Position numbers and translations under genes: made by a program. A stretch of DNA of 64,000 nucleotides from Cypionkella psychrotolerans. GTDB taxonomy: Bacteria > Pseudomonadota > Alphaproteobacteria > Rhodobacterales > Rhodobacteraceae. The notes below the pieces were generated by a model that saw only the letters and a program-made list of their open reading frames with translations, made no database searches and was not told the DNA's origin. Positions 7,230 to 16,197 of this stretch are shown here, piece after piece. The DNA lies in assembly GCF_001294535.1 (NCBI RefSeq), contig NZ_LGIC01000006.1, forward strand, positions 124,001-188,000. Reading direction: 5' to 3'. Position 1 is the first letter of the stretch; each line of letters opens with the position of its first letter.

Positions 7230-10151
7230 TCAGAGCTTGGCCTTCAACGCCATCAAAGCGGCGAAGGGATTGTCGGGATCAATCGGTTTCTCAGCGCGCG
7301 GTGGGCGCTGTTCGTAGGTTTTCGGCTTGGTATCGCGGTCGTTGGGCTTGCCGCCATGCGGTTTGTTGCCCTTATAGCCTTCACGCTTCTCACCCTCACG
7401 GCGCGGGCCACGATCAGACTGAGCAGGCTTGTCGCCTTCAACGCGCGGCGCGCGATCAGCACGGGGTCCACGCTCGCCAGCTGGCGCATCGCCTTCCTTC
7501 TTCGGGCCGCGATCAGGCCGAGGCCCACGATCCGGGCGCGGTCCACGCTCAGCCGCAGGCGCATCGCCTTCTTTGCGGGGGGCGCGCTCAGGACGCGCGG
7601 GGCGTTCCGGGCGGGGGCGTGGTTTTGGTGCCCAAGTGAAGGTATAGAACGACTCCATCTCTGGCACCGCTTCCGGGTCGGGCTGCACGAATGCCGATTC
7701 GCCTTCGGGGATCGGCTGCATGGGGGCGTCAGGATCAACTGCCACCGGGATCGGTGCCGCCTTGACCTTGGCGCGCTCGGCCTTTTCGCCCTTGTAGCCC
7801 AAACCGCCCATCAGATCGTTGAACTGCTCCAGCGTCATGCCGGTGATCGACAGCATATCCGGCGTGGCTTCAAACCCCGCGCGGCTGTCTTTGGTGCGCA
7901 GGATATCGGCCAAACGCTCCAGCATATCAATGCGGATCGCCCGCGCGCCTGCCGGGTGATAGCCCGCAAGCGTGTAGTGCATCTTCGGCACTGCCGGGAT
8001 GTTCGGTATCGTCACCAGACCCGGAGGCGGGCTTTCGGGGAATTCATCCAAGCCGTTCCACAAAGACCACAGCACCAGCCGCAGCCGGGTCGGCGCGGGT
8101 TTCAGCAGTGCGGGCAGGAACACGGTGAACTGACCAAACCGCACGCCATGCTTGCGCAACGCGCCACGAGCTTCTTGGTCCAGCTCTTTGACTTCATTGG
8201 CGATATTCTCGCGCGGGATCACGCCCAAACCTTCGGCCAGGCGGAACGCAAAGCCGCGCGCGAGGCCCGTCAGGGTTTCATCGCGGCCCATCGCCAGCAA
8301 AGGCTCAAAGTTTGCCGCCACCTTGCGGTCGATGAAATGCTGCAAACGGCGGCGCACTTTATCGGCGACATCCGGGCCAGCTTCTTCATCGACAAACGCT
8401 TCCACACCGGGACGCGCGGGTTCGGCGCCCTTGATCAGCTTGCCCATCGCTTGGCTGCCCCACATCAGGCCCCCCTGCTCGGTGAAATCCAGCTCGGTGT
8501 CGGGTGCGTTATAAAAACGATCCGCCCGCAGATGGAATTCCGGCTTGAGCGCCGCGAAGGCCGCTTGCCGCAGCGTTGCCGCCTCTTCATTGGAAGTGGT
8601 CGCATCCTGACGGAATCGGAACCCCTCAAGACGGCCGACGAACTCGCCTGCAACCGTCACTTCGCCTTTGTCATTCACCTCGGCCACGAGGGTCTCCTTC
8701 TGCTTCAACCGCCGCAACAGCACGGACGTGCGCCGGTCAACAAATCGTTGCGTCAAAGCGCCATGCAGCGCATCCGACAATCGGTCTTCTACAGCGCGCG
8801 TCTCGGCGCGCCAATGGCTTTCGTTGTCTACCCAGCCCTTGCGCTGCGCAACATAGGTCCAGGTGCGGATATAGGCCAGTCGTTTCGAGATGGTATCAAT
8901 ATCTCCGCCCGCTTTATCTATCCGCGCGATGGCCTTTTCCAGCCAATCCGACGGGATGCGGGTTTGCGCGAGGCCCCGCCCAGTCAGGAAATCGAAAATC
9001 CGGGCCAGCAAAGTGAAATGCTCATTGCCCGCGGCATTGCGGAAATCGGGGATGCGACAGACCTCCCACAGCAGTTTGATGCGCTGCGGGGTGTTCAGCT
9101 TTTCGCGCACCTCGGGCAGTTCCGACAGATATTTCAGCGCCAGAACATCATCGGCATCGCGGGCGCGGGCCAGCCATTTGTTCTGCGTCGGGGCTTCCAG
9201 TGAGCGCACCAGCCGTTCAACGCTGCCGAACTCCAGATCATGATTGCGCCATTCCAGCTTGCGCACCGGGTCAAAGCGATGCTCTTGGATCGCCTCAACG
9301 GTTTCCTCGTCCATCGGGCGCACCTCGCCCGTCACCCCGAACGTGCCGTTCTCTTGATAGCGCCCCGCCCGCCCGGCAATCTGCGCGAGCTCCTGCGGAT
9401 ACAAAGCCCGCATCCGCCGCCCGTCAAACTTCGACGTTGCCGCAAAAGCGATATGCTTGATGTCCAGATTTAGCCCCATGCCAATCGCATCGGTCGCCAC
9501 CAGATAATCGACATCGCCGTTCTGATACAATGCCACCTGCGCATTGCGGGTGCGCGGGCTCAGTGCGCCCATCACCACAGCACAACCGCCTTTGGTCCGC
9601 CGGATCAACTCAGCAATCGCATAGACGTTTTCTACAGAAAACCCAACGATTGCAGAACGTTCCGGCATCCGGCTGATCTTTTTCGACCCGGTATAGGTCA
9701 GTTCTGAAAACCGCTCGCGCTTGATAAACTGCACATTCTTGATCAGCCCCGCGATGGCCGGACGCATGGTTTCCGCGCCAAGAAACAGCGTCTCATGCAG
9801 CCCCCGCGCCCGCAGCAGACGGTCGGTGAACACATGGCCGCGCTCAGGGTCAGCACAGAGTTGAATCTCATCCACCGCCACGAAATCTGCGCCCAGATCC
9901 AGCGGCATCGCCTCAACCGTGCAGACCCAATACTGCGCGCGGTCGGGCACGATGCGTTCTTCGCCCGTCACCAGTGCCACCACTGATGGCCCGCGCGAGG
10001 CTACAATCCGGTCATAAACCTCGCGCGCCAGCAGACGCAGCGGCAGGCCGATGACCCCAGTGCGATGTCCCAGCATCCGCTCTATCGCGTAATGGGTTTT
10101 TCCGGTGTTGGTCGGCCCAAGCACCGCCGTCACCTGTCCGGCAGCCATCAT
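7230..10151 (-). CDS. SUV3-like DEAD/DEAH RNA helicase with Arg-rich tail
   Basis: 973-residue superfamily 2 helicase. Walker A GPTNTGKT is at residues 12-19, the DEIQ box (VAVDEIQLC) near 93, and motif VI (QIAGRAGRY) near 275. This is the same arrangement as mitochondrial Suv3, which unwinds RNA for a 3'-5' exonuclease. A long central region (about 330-800) shared by alphaproteobacterial homologues follows. From about 830 the protein becomes a low-complexity Arg/Pro/Gly/Asp tail with repeated RGPRPDRGP-type units, ending in a conserved-looking DPDNPFAALMALKAKL. It is the first helicase/S4/fdxA operon gene, 15 bases after the TPR gene. A role in RNA degradation is inference from the Suv3 family. 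Confidence 0.9.
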   Translation of the reverse strand: MMAAGQVTAVLGPTNTGKTHYAIERMLGHRTGVIGLPLRLLAREVYDRIVASRGPSVVALVTGEERIVPDRAQYWVCTVEAMPLDLGADFVAVDEIQLCADPERGHVFTDRLLRARGLHETLFLGAETMRPAIAGLIKNVQFIKRERFSELTYTGSKKISRMPERSAIVGFSVENVYAIAELIRRTKGGCAVVMGALSPRTRNAQVALYQNGDVDYLVATDAIGMGLNLDIKHIAFAATSKFDGRRMRALYPQELAQIAGRAGRYQENGTFGVTGEVRPMDEETVEAIQEHRFDPVRKLEWRNHDLEFGSVERLVRSLEAPTQNKWLARARDADDVLALKYLSELPEVREKLNTPQRIKLLWEVCRIPDFRNAAGNEHFTLLARIFDFLTGRGLAQTRIPSDWLEKAIARIDKAGGDIDTISKRLAYIRTWTYVAQRKGWVDNESHWRAETRAVEDRLSDALHGALTQRFVDRRTSVLLRRLKQKETLVAEVNDKGEVTVAGEFVGRLEGFRFRQDATTSNEEAATLRQAAFAALKPEFHLRADRFYNAPDTELDFTEQGGLMWGSQAMGKLIKGAEPARPGVEAFVDEEAGPDVADKVRRRLQHFIDRKVAANFEPLLAMGRDETLTGLARGFAFRLAEGLGVIPRENIANEVKELDQEARGALRKHGVRFGQFTVFLPALLKPAPTRLRLVLWSLWNGLDEFPESPPPGLVTIPNIPAVPKMHYTLAGYHPAGARAIRIDMLERLADILRTKDSRAGFEATPDMLSITGMTLEQFNDLMGGLGYKGEKAERAKVKAAPIPVAVDPDAPMQPIPEGESAFVQPDPEAVPEMESFYTFTWAPKPRPRPERPARPERAPRKEGDAPAAERGPRPDRGPRPDRGPKKEGDAPAGERGPRADRAPRVEGDKPAQSDRGPRREGEKREGYKGNKPHGGKPNDRDTKPKTYEQRPPRAEKPIDPDNPFAALMALKAKL

Positions 10152-10166
10152 CTCTTTGGCCCTGCC

Positions 10167-10727
10167 CTATAGGTCTTTGCCCTGAAGCTCGGTTTCAATC
10201 CGGCTTACAGCTTCCACCACCCCCGGCGCATGGGGGTCGATCTTCAGCACCGCCTGATAGACCTCCAACGCCTGCGTGGGCTTGCCGAGTTCCTCAAAGA
10301 TCGAGCCCAAGCCCGAAAGAGCGCCAAAATGCCGAGGATTCAGCGTCAGCACATGGCCAATATCGGCAATCGCCGGACCAAACTGCCCCAGTTGATAATA
10401 GGCGGTTGCCCGCGCATTCCAACCTTCGGCGAAATCTGGCGCATGATCGACCAGCGCTGTCAAATGCTGCACTGCCACGTCAGGCTGACCGTTCGCCATC
10501 GCATCCTTGCCGCGCTGCAACAGCAAATCCATCGCCGGAGAGCCGGATTTCGACCACTCCATCCAGATATCAGATTCGATCTGCTCAGCCTCAGCCTCAT
10601 CCGCCTTCTGCAGACGGGCGAAAAGATCATCCAATTTGGCAGTTTGCGCGACCACAGGCAGGCATGACAGAAAAACCAGCATAAATGCCGCAACGATACG
10701 ATTGTGTAACGAATGATGCGCTTTCAT
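10167..10727 (-). CDS. secreted tetratricopeptide-repeat protein
   Basis: 186 residues. ATG at 10727 gives a clear signal peptide (basic MKAHHSLHNR, then a hydrophobic run ending in VVAQ), so the protein is probably periplasmic. Residues about 90-180 form at least three TPR helical pairs (AEGWNARATAYYQLGQFGPAI; FGALSGLGSIFEELGKPTQALEVYQAVLKIDP). The frame is open further upstream, but that sequence overlaps the divergent SCP2 gene and lacks coding character. It is 15 bases upstream of the helicase gene and may share its transcript. No specific function can be assigned. Confidence 0.85.
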   Translation of the reverse strand: MKAHHSLHNRIVAAFMLVFLSCLPVVAQTAKLDDLFARLQKADEAEAEQIESDIWMEWSKSGSPAMDLLLQRGKDAMANGQPDVAVQHLTALVDHAPDFAEGWNARATAYYQLGQFGPAIADIGHVLTLNPRHFGALSGLGSIFEELGKPTQALEVYQAVLKIDPHAPGVVEAVSRIETELQGKDL

Positions 10728-10790
10728 AAGGGTATAGGTAACGCAACGGGCAGGGAATTCCAGCCCCGCCTGCACAGATCGGAGAATGTG

Positions 10791-11078
10791 ATGAGCGATG
10801 TGATCTCGACCGCCGTAGAGGCATTGGCGAAAAAGCTGCCGAATGGCTTTGATGGCGTGGCAAAGTTCGTGCTGGTGGGCGAAGGTTCGATCATGGTCGA
10901 TCCAAACGGCGCGCGTGCAGGCGATGAAGAATCCGACGTCACCCTGATTGCAGAGCCGGAAGTGTTCCAAGCTATGCTGGCAGGCGAGATGAACCCGACC
11001 ACCGCCTTCATGACCGGCAAGCTGAAAGTCGAAGGCAGCATGGGGCTGGCCATGCAACTCGGCGCGGCGATGTCGTGA
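10791..11078 (+). CDS. SCP2 sterol-binding-domain protein
   Basis: 95-residue single-domain protein of the SCP-2/UbiJ-like lipid-binding fold, with characteristic C-terminal features (FMTGKLKVEGSMGLAMQLG). The start ATG at 10791 has GGAG six bases upstream. Such stand-alone SCP2 proteins in alphaproteobacteria are thought to bind acyl or isoprenoid lipids. Its stop overlaps the GTG start of the hydrolase by four bases (GTGA), indicating translational coupling and perhaps a shared lipid-related substrate. Confidence 0.88.
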   Translation: MSDVISTAVEALAKKLPNGFDGVAKFVLVGEGSIMVDPNGARAGDEESDVTLIAEPEVFQAMLAGEMNPTTAFMTGKLKVEGSMGLAMQLGAAMS

Positions 11079-12007
11079 GCGACGCTCCGCTTTATGACGT
11101 TGCCGAAGGGCCTGCGGGCGGGCGCGGCTTTTGGTTGACCGCCGCGGATGGCGTGCGGTTGCGCGTGGGTCTGTGGACGCATGATGGCGCGCAAGGCACT
11201 GTGCTTTTGTTGCCGGGGCGGACCGAGTATGTCGAGAAGTATGGCCGCGCGGCGGGCGATCTGCGCGCGCGGGGCTTTGCGACTTTGGTGATCGACTGGC
11301 GTGGCCAGGGTCTGGCCGAGCGGGCTCTGGATGACCCGATGGGTGGCCATGTTACTGATTTCGCTGAATATCAGCTTGATTTTGACGAGATGGTTAGCTT
11401 CGCCCGCGCCCAGGGCCTGCCCGAACCTTATTATCTGATGGCCCATTCGATGGGCGGCTGCATTGGCCTGCGGTCGTTGATACGCGGCGCTCCGGTGAAG
11501 GCTGCCGCATTCTCGGCCCCAATGTGGGGGATTCTCATCGCTGCTTGGATGCGGCCGATGGCTGTGGCGCTGACCACCGCTTCACGCTGGTTCAAGTTTG
11601 ACGACCGCTATGCACCCGGCACTGGGGCGAAAACGTATGTGTTGACCGCACCCTTCACCGGCAATTCGCTGACCACCGATGCCGAGATGTGGGATTACAT
11701 GCGCCGACAAGCGCTGGCGCATCCCGAACTGAGCCTCGGCGGCCCAAGCCTTGGCTGGTTGAAAGCGGCGCTGACCGAGTGTCACGCACTGACCCTGCTG
11801 CCTTCGCCGAAAGTGCCAACCATCACCGCGCTTGGTGCACAAGAAAAGATTGTCGATACCGCGCCGATTCACGCCCGGATGGCAATCTGGCCAGACGGGA
11901 GGTTGGATATTTACCCCGGCAGTGAACATGAAGTTCTGATGGAACGCGCAGCATCGCGCAGCCGATTTTTCGATACTTCAACGGCGCTTTATCTGAAACA
12001 TCGCTGA
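11075..12007 (+). CDS. alpha/beta hydrolase, lysophospholipase L2 / serine aminopeptidase S33 type
   Basis: 310 residues, start GTG at 11075 overlapping the SCP2 stop. The alpha/beta-hydrolase nucleophile elbow is AHSMGG (Ser in the GXSXG-like motif, near residue 129), with the preceding DWRGQGLAER strand typical of PldB-like lysophospholipases. An acid near LGAQEKIVD and a His in GSEHEVLMER complete a plausible triad. Predicted cytoplasmic esterase/lipase; the coupling to an SCP2 lipid-binding protein fits phospholipid or monoglyceride turnover. Substrate is not determinable. Confidence 0.85.
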   Translation: MSDAPLYDVAEGPAGGRGFWLTAADGVRLRVGLWTHDGAQGTVLLLPGRTEYVEKYGRAAGDLRARGFATLVIDWRGQGLAERALDDPMGGHVTDFAEYQLDFDEMVSFARAQGLPEPYYLMAHSMGGCIGLRSLIRGAPVKAAAFSAPMWGILIAAWMRPMAVALTTASRWFKFDDRYAPGTGAKTYVLTAPFTGNSLTTDAEMWDYMRRQALAHPELSLGGPSLGWLKAALTECHALTLLPSPKVPTITALGAQEKIVDTAPIHARMAIWPDGRLDIYPGSEHEVLMERAASRSRFFDTSTALYLKHR

Positions 12008-12048
12008 TCCAATACCCGGATTTCGTCAAAGTAATCGTGGTCTTAGCC

Positions 12049-12774
12049 TCACAGGGTAATCTGCGTGAACCCATCGCGCAGGGCTTTGGACCACGCTTCG
12101 GACATCGCGCGGAAACTTTCGTCCCCCGCTTCAATCCGGCGCTTGCGGCTAACCCGGCAAGCGTCTTTCTCGATCACGCACAGATCCAGCGGCATCCCAA
12201 CGGAAAGGTTCGAGCGCAGGGTTGAATCCATCGACAGCAGCACGGCCTTTTCGGCATCCGCCAGCGAGGTTGCAGGCTTCACCACCCGGTCCAGAATCGG
12301 TTTGCCATATTTATGCTCACCGATTTGCAGGAACGGCGTGTCTTCGGTGGCTTCGATGAAATTGCCCTCCGGGTAGATCAGGAACAGCCGCATCGCCCCG
12401 CCCCGACGCTGTGCGGCGACGATCATGCTGGCCGAAGCGCTTTGCTTCATCGTCGCCATCTTCTCATCAATCTCTTGCCGCACGCTGGACAGCGTATTGC
12501 CGATGATCAACGCGACCTTCAGCATGGTCGGCGCTTTCATGATTGAGGTGGTCTCAGACGCGTCCGGATCGTCAATCGCCTCACGCAGGCGTGCGAGGGT
12601 GGTTTGCGTCACCGACAGCGACCCGGCAGTGACGATGGAGATCACCCGTTCACCCGGTTCTTCAAAATGGAACATCTTGCGATAGGTCGCGATGTTGTCC
12701 AAGCCCGCGTTGGTGCGGGTATCCGACAGCAACACCATGCCCGCATTCAACAAAAGTCCGACGCAATAGGTCAT
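12049..12774 (-). CDS. Anbu-type proteasome-like peptidase
   Basis: 241 residues, last gene of a four-gene operon. The Ntn-hydrolase start is MTYCVGLLL, so removal of Met exposes Thr as the nucleophile. Conserved partners are Asp18 (LLSDTRTNAG) and Lys33 (ATYRKMF), as in proteasome beta subunits. Length and sequence match Anbu (ancestral beta subunit; older annotations call it 20S proteasome A/B subunit or peptidase). The start at 12774 was chosen because it places Thr at position 2; the frame extends 18 codons upstream. Cytoplasmic. In many bacteria Anbu sits with a transglutaminase, an alpha-E protein and a circularly permuted ATP-grasp protein, exactly the neighbours here. Substrate is unknown. 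Confidence 0.93.
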   Translation of the reverse strand: MTYCVGLLLNAGMVLLSDTRTNAGLDNIATYRKMFHFEEPGERVISIVTAGSLSVTQTTLARLREAIDDPDASETTSIMKAPTMLKVALIIGNTLSSVRQEIDEKMATMKQSASASMIVAAQRRGGAMRLFLIYPEGNFIEATEDTPFLQIGEHKYGKPILDRVVKPATSLADAEKAVLLSMDSTLRSNLSVGMPLDLCVIEKDACRVSRKRRIEAGDESFRAMSEAWSKALRDGFTQITL

Positions 12775-12802
12775 GGCACACTCCGATTCAAGTCGGGGGA
12801 AC

Positions 12803-13612
12803 CTATTGCTCTTGCGTCTGGACCGCAACCGTCACTGACAAGATTTCCGAACCCGAGCCGCGTGAAATCCCCCGAATCGGCGCTGCATTTTGTGCGTCTA
12901 AGCCCGATCCCAGCCGGATATAGCGATCATCCGGGCAGCAGCGGTTCGCTGGATCAAAACCGATCCAGCCGATGCCTGCGATATATAACTCACCCCAAGC
13001 ATGCGCCGCTTCGTGATCCATGCCGTCTTGCCCCGATTGCAGATAGCCCGAGACGTAGCGCGCCGGAATTCCCGCCGCTCTGGCTGCAGAAATCAACGCC
13101 TGCGCGTGATCCTGACACACGCCTTCGCCTTGCGCCAAAGCCTCTGCCGCCGTGGTCCGCGCGCGGGTAGAGCCGGGTTTGTAGGCGATTGCATCCGAAA
13201 TCGCATCGGTCAGATCGTGGCAGCCCGACAGCGGCGTATCGGCGGTCACAATAATCTGCGCCAGTTCCGTCAAGGCTGCATCAGCGAAGGTCGCTTCAGT
13301 TCCGCGCAGATAGGCCTCTGGTGGCACCAGTTCTTTATGACCGCGCAAAATCCCGGCCAAATCGGTGGTCAACACCCGCCCCGACACCCGCACCTCGATC
13401 TCATCCACCGGGCCCGCCACCGTCCAGCCCTGCACCCAATCGCCCGCGCCATCGCGAAACGCACTGCCCAACTCGCCGCCGGTCATCGTCACCGACCAAT
13501 CCAGCACCTTTTGGCCGTCAAATTTCGACGGCATCAAGCGATGGCTTTGCACCACGCCGCGCACCGGGCGGTCATAGCGATACACCGTGACATGTTCGAC
13601 GCTGAGCAACAT
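12803..13612 (-). CDS. transglutaminase-like cysteine peptidase
   Basis: 269 residues. An N-terminal bacterial transglutaminase-associated beta domain (about 1-130) precedes the catalytic core. The papain-like triad is complete: Cys166 (GVCQDHAQ), His204 (EAAHAWGE) and Asp220 (GFDPANR). Family members cleave or transfer at amide or isopeptide bonds. It is third in the ATP-grasp / alpha-E / transglutaminase / Anbu operon; its start overlaps the upstream stop (TAATG) and 28 bases separate it from the Anbu gene. A role in removing or exchanging a peptide tag made by the ATP-grasp partner is an inference from this conserved association. Confidence 0.92.
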   Translation of the reverse strand: MLLSVEHVTVYRYDRPVRGVVQSHRLMPSKFDGQKVLDWSVTMTGGELGSAFRDGAGDWVQGWTVAGPVDEIEVRVSGRVLTTDLAGILRGHKELVPPEAYLRGTEATFADAALTELAQIIVTADTPLSGCHDLTDAISDAIAYKPGSTRARTTAAEALAQGEGVCQDHAQALISAARAAGIPARYVSGYLQSGQDGMDHEAAHAWGELYIAGIGWIGFDPANRCCPDDRYIRLGSGLDAQNAAPIRGISRGSGSEILSVTVAVQTQEQ

Positions 13613-14559
13613 TATTGCATATCCCCCGAGAGATAAGAATTGTGGATGATCGCGCCCAAGCCCGCCGCCTCACCGATAAAGCGGGTCAGAAACTCGTGCA
13701 GACCTTCTTCAAAAATCTGCTCGGTCGACTGATTCTCCAGATCATGCAGCAGCCGCGCCGCCACCGATTGCGCCTCGGTTTCGCGGCCATAAAGTTTCGC
13801 CAGACGGGTCAAATGGTTGTTCACCCCCGCCATACAGGTGATCAAACTGCGCGGGCATTGCGGGTTCAAAATCAGGAAATGCGCGATCTTGCCAGAGGTG
13901 ATCTCACCGCCGTAAGCCCAATGAAACGCCCGATTGGCCGACATTGCGCGCAACAGCATCGACCATTGATCATTGTCGAGGCCGCTTCCGACGTAATCGG
14001 CGCGTGGCAGCAGAACGTAATACTTCACATCCATCAGGCGCGCGGTGCTATCGCCACGTTCCAGATAATAGCCGATATTCAATACGTTATAGCCATCGTT
14101 GCGCAGCTGGGTTGCATCAATCGCGCCGCGCACCATCGCCGTATGCCGCGTCACCCAATCGGTCAGACGCGAGAGTTCATGCGGCGTGGTCTGCGCCGAA
14201 AGCTGGCGCAGTTCCTGAAACGCGGTGTTCAGCGCATCCCAGACTTGCGTGGTCAAAGCCGTGCGGATGATGCGGGCATTCTCGCGCGCATTGGTGATGC
14301 AGGACGCGACCGAGTTCGGGTTGTCGCGGTCGAAAAACAGATAGCTCTCGATCTGCGACTGCATAGGCGCGCCGTATTTCGCGGCATAGCCGTTGGCGTT
14401 ACCCGAGGCCCGCAGCAAACTGTCCCAATCGTTGCGATATCCCTGCGCGGTGGGCAGCAGGGATATCCGCGCGCCCACTTCCAGCAGACGCGCGGCGGTT
14501 TCAGCCCGTTCCATATTGCGGGCGATCCAATAAAGGTTGTCAGCGGTTCTTGAAAGCAT
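13612..14559 (-). CDS. alpha-E domain protein (DUF403)
   Basis: 315-residue all-helical protein of the alpha-E family (MLSRTADNLYWIARNMERAETAARLLE is the typical N-terminal region). No catalytic residues are known for the family. It is only ever described beside circularly permuted ATP-grasp enzymes and transglutaminases, where it is thought to be an accessory or scaffolding subunit. Here it starts three bases after the ATP-grasp stop and its own stop overlaps the transglutaminase start, so the three are translationally linked. Confidence 0.92.
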   Translation of the reverse strand: MLSRTADNLYWIARNMERAETAARLLEVGARISLLPTAQGYRNDWDSLLRASGNANGYAAKYGAPMQSQIESYLFFDRDNPNSVASCITNARENARIIRTALTTQVWDALNTAFQELRQLSAQTTPHELSRLTDWVTRHTAMVRGAIDATQLRNDGYNVLNIGYYLERGDSTARLMDVKYYVLLPRADYVGSGLDNDQWSMLLRAMSANRAFHWAYGGEITSGKIAHFLILNPQCPRSLITCMAGVNNHLTRLAKLYGRETEAQSVAARLLHDLENQSTEQIFEEGLHEFLTRFIGEAAGLGAIIHNSYLSGDMQ

Positions 14560-14562
14560 GAT

Positions 14563-15975
14563 CTACTCCGCCAATACCCAAGTGTCTTTGACGCCGCCGC
14601 CTTGGGAGGAATTCACCACCAGCGAGCCTTCGCGCAAAGCCACCCGCGTCAGCCCCCCCGGCACCAGTTCAATGCGTTCGCCGACGAGGCAATAGGGGCG
14701 CAGATCGACGTGACGCGGCGCGATGCCTTCTTCAACAAAGGTGGGCGTGGTAGACAGCGCCAAGGTCGGCTGGGCGATATAGTTCCCCGGATTGGCAAGG
14801 ATCAAACCACGGAAATCCTCGACCTGCTGCTTAGTCGATTTCGGCCCCACCAACATGCCATAGCCGCCCGAGCCGTGAACTTCCTTCACCACCAACTCAT
14901 GCAGGTTCTCGGTGACATATTTCAGATCCGACGCCTCGCCGCATTTCCATGTCGGTACGTTGCTCAGGATCGGTTCTTCACCCAGATAAAACCTAATCAT
15001 CTCTGGCACATAGGTGTAGACCGCCTTGTCATCGGCCACCCCCGCCCCCGGTGCCGAGCAAATCGACACCCCGCCAGAGCGATACACATCCATCAGCCCT
15101 GGCACGCCCAGCATGGAATCGGGGCGGAAGCACAGAGGGTCGATGTAGTCATCATCCAAGCGGCGGTAGATCACATCAACGCGCTTTGGGCCTTCGGTGG
15201 TGCGCATATAGACAAACGCGCCGTCAACGAACAAATCCTGGCCCTCGACCAGTTCAACGCCCATCAGATCGGCGAGGAAGCTGTGCTCGTAATAGGCCGA
15301 ATTGAAATGCCCCGGCGTCAGGATCACCACGGTCGGCTCGCGATCACATTTGGCGGGCGCGACGGAGGCAAGCGTGCGGCGCAGTTTATCGGGGTAGCTG
15401 TCGATCGGCTCAATGCGGTTTTCACGGAACAGGTCGGGGAACATCCGCATCATCATTTCGCGGCTCTCCAGCATATAGCTGACCCCGGACGGTGTGCGGC
15501 AGTTGTCCTCCAAGACATAAAACTCGCCCGGTCCGGTCCGCACGATGTCGATGCCAACGATATGGGAATACACGCCTTTTGGCGGGATAAAGCCGCAGAC
15601 GGCCTTCTCATAGGCCGCATTTTGATAGACCAGCTTGCGCGGAATGCGGCCCGCTCGCACGATCTCACCGCGGCCATAGACATCGACCAGAAACGCGTTC
15701 AAAGCCCGCGCGCGTTGCTTGATACCGCGTTCCAGCTTGGCCCATTCATTGGCGGTGAACACGCGGGGGAACATATCAAACGGGATCAAGCGATCCGGGT
15801 CGCCGCCCTCTCCATACACCGCAAAAGTGATACCGATGCGGCGAAACAAAGCCTCAGCTTCCGCCTGCTTGGCCAACCGGATATCGGCCGGCATATCCGC
15901 ACTCCAGCCTTCCAAACCGGCATAAGGCGGGCGCACCGCGTTATTCTGGAACATTTCGTTGAAATAAGGGGTCAT
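14563..15975 (-). CDS. circularly permuted type 2 ATP-grasp protein (DUF404/DUF407)
   Basis: 470 residues, first gene of the operon. Regions typical of the family are visible: VFTANEWAKLERGIKQRARALNAFL-type N-terminal helix, RTPSGVSYMLESREMMMRMFPDLF, and the C-terminal HVDLRPYCLVGERIELVPGGLTRVA with a nucleotide/Mg-binding look. Family members are proposed ATP-dependent carboxylate-amine ligases that add amino acids or make small peptides. The whole set (ligase, alpha-E, transglutaminase, Anbu) is best read as one pathway for making and processing a peptide or peptide modification. Confidence 0.92.
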   Translation of the reverse strand: MTPYFNEMFQNNAVRPPYAGLEGWSADMPADIRLAKQAEAEALFRRIGITFAVYGEGGDPDRLIPFDMFPRVFTANEWAKLERGIKQRARALNAFLVDVYGRGEIVRAGRIPRKLVYQNAAYEKAVCGFIPPKGVYSHIVGIDIVRTGPGEFYVLEDNCRTPSGVSYMLESREMMMRMFPDLFRENRIEPIDSYPDKLRRTLASVAPAKCDREPTVVILTPGHFNSAYYEHSFLADLMGVELVEGQDLFVDGAFVYMRTTEGPKRVDVIYRRLDDDYIDPLCFRPDSMLGVPGLMDVYRSGGVSICSAPGAGVADDKAVYTYVPEMIRFYLGEEPILSNVPTWKCGEASDLKYVTENLHELVVKEVHGSGGYGMLVGPKSTKQQVEDFRGLILANPGNYIAQPTLALSTTPTFVEEGIAPRHVDLRPYCLVGERIELVPGGLTRVALREGSLVVNSSQGGGVKDTWVLAE

Positions 15976-16197
15976 GCCGTGCCGCCTTTTCGTGCTGATT
16001 AACCCAAGTAAAGGCTGCCGCGTTTGCGCCGTAAAGGGCAGAAGATTGAAAGCGCTTCGATTTTCACATATCCGCCCGAAATTGCCGCAAAACGCCGCCT
16101 AAATTATAGGCAAACCGCTTTGGTCACCTTTCCGCGCGCCGCCTTGCACAACGCCCCCTTTGCCCCCTAGATACATCCAACAAGCAAAGAGGTTCCC
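15976..16197. promoter_or_regulatory. divergent promoter region of the ATP-grasp operon and pepF
   Basis: About 220 non-coding bases between two divergent starts. It contains a GC-centred near-palindrome (TTGAAAGCGCTTCGA at 16046-16060, core AAGCGCTT) that could be an operator, and an AT-richer stretch around 16095-16110. No convincing -35/-10 pair is evident. Confidence 0.3.

Noticed and set aside
7140-9203. Long open frame on the plus strand (687 codons) opposite the helicase gene
   Set aside because: It is the antisense shadow of a high-GC gene: His/Arg/Gln-rich composition, no domain, and the opposite strand encodes a well-conserved helicase.
14602-16002. 466-codon plus-strand frame opposite the ATP-grasp gene
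   Set aside because: Composition (His, Arg, Gln, Ile) is that of an antisense frame; the real gene on the minus strand has family motifs and tight operon spacing.
16046-16060. LacI-type operator (TTGAAAGCGCTTCGA)
   Set aside because: Only the 8-bp core is symmetric and no LacI-family regulator is encoded nearby; noted only as a feature of the intergenic region.
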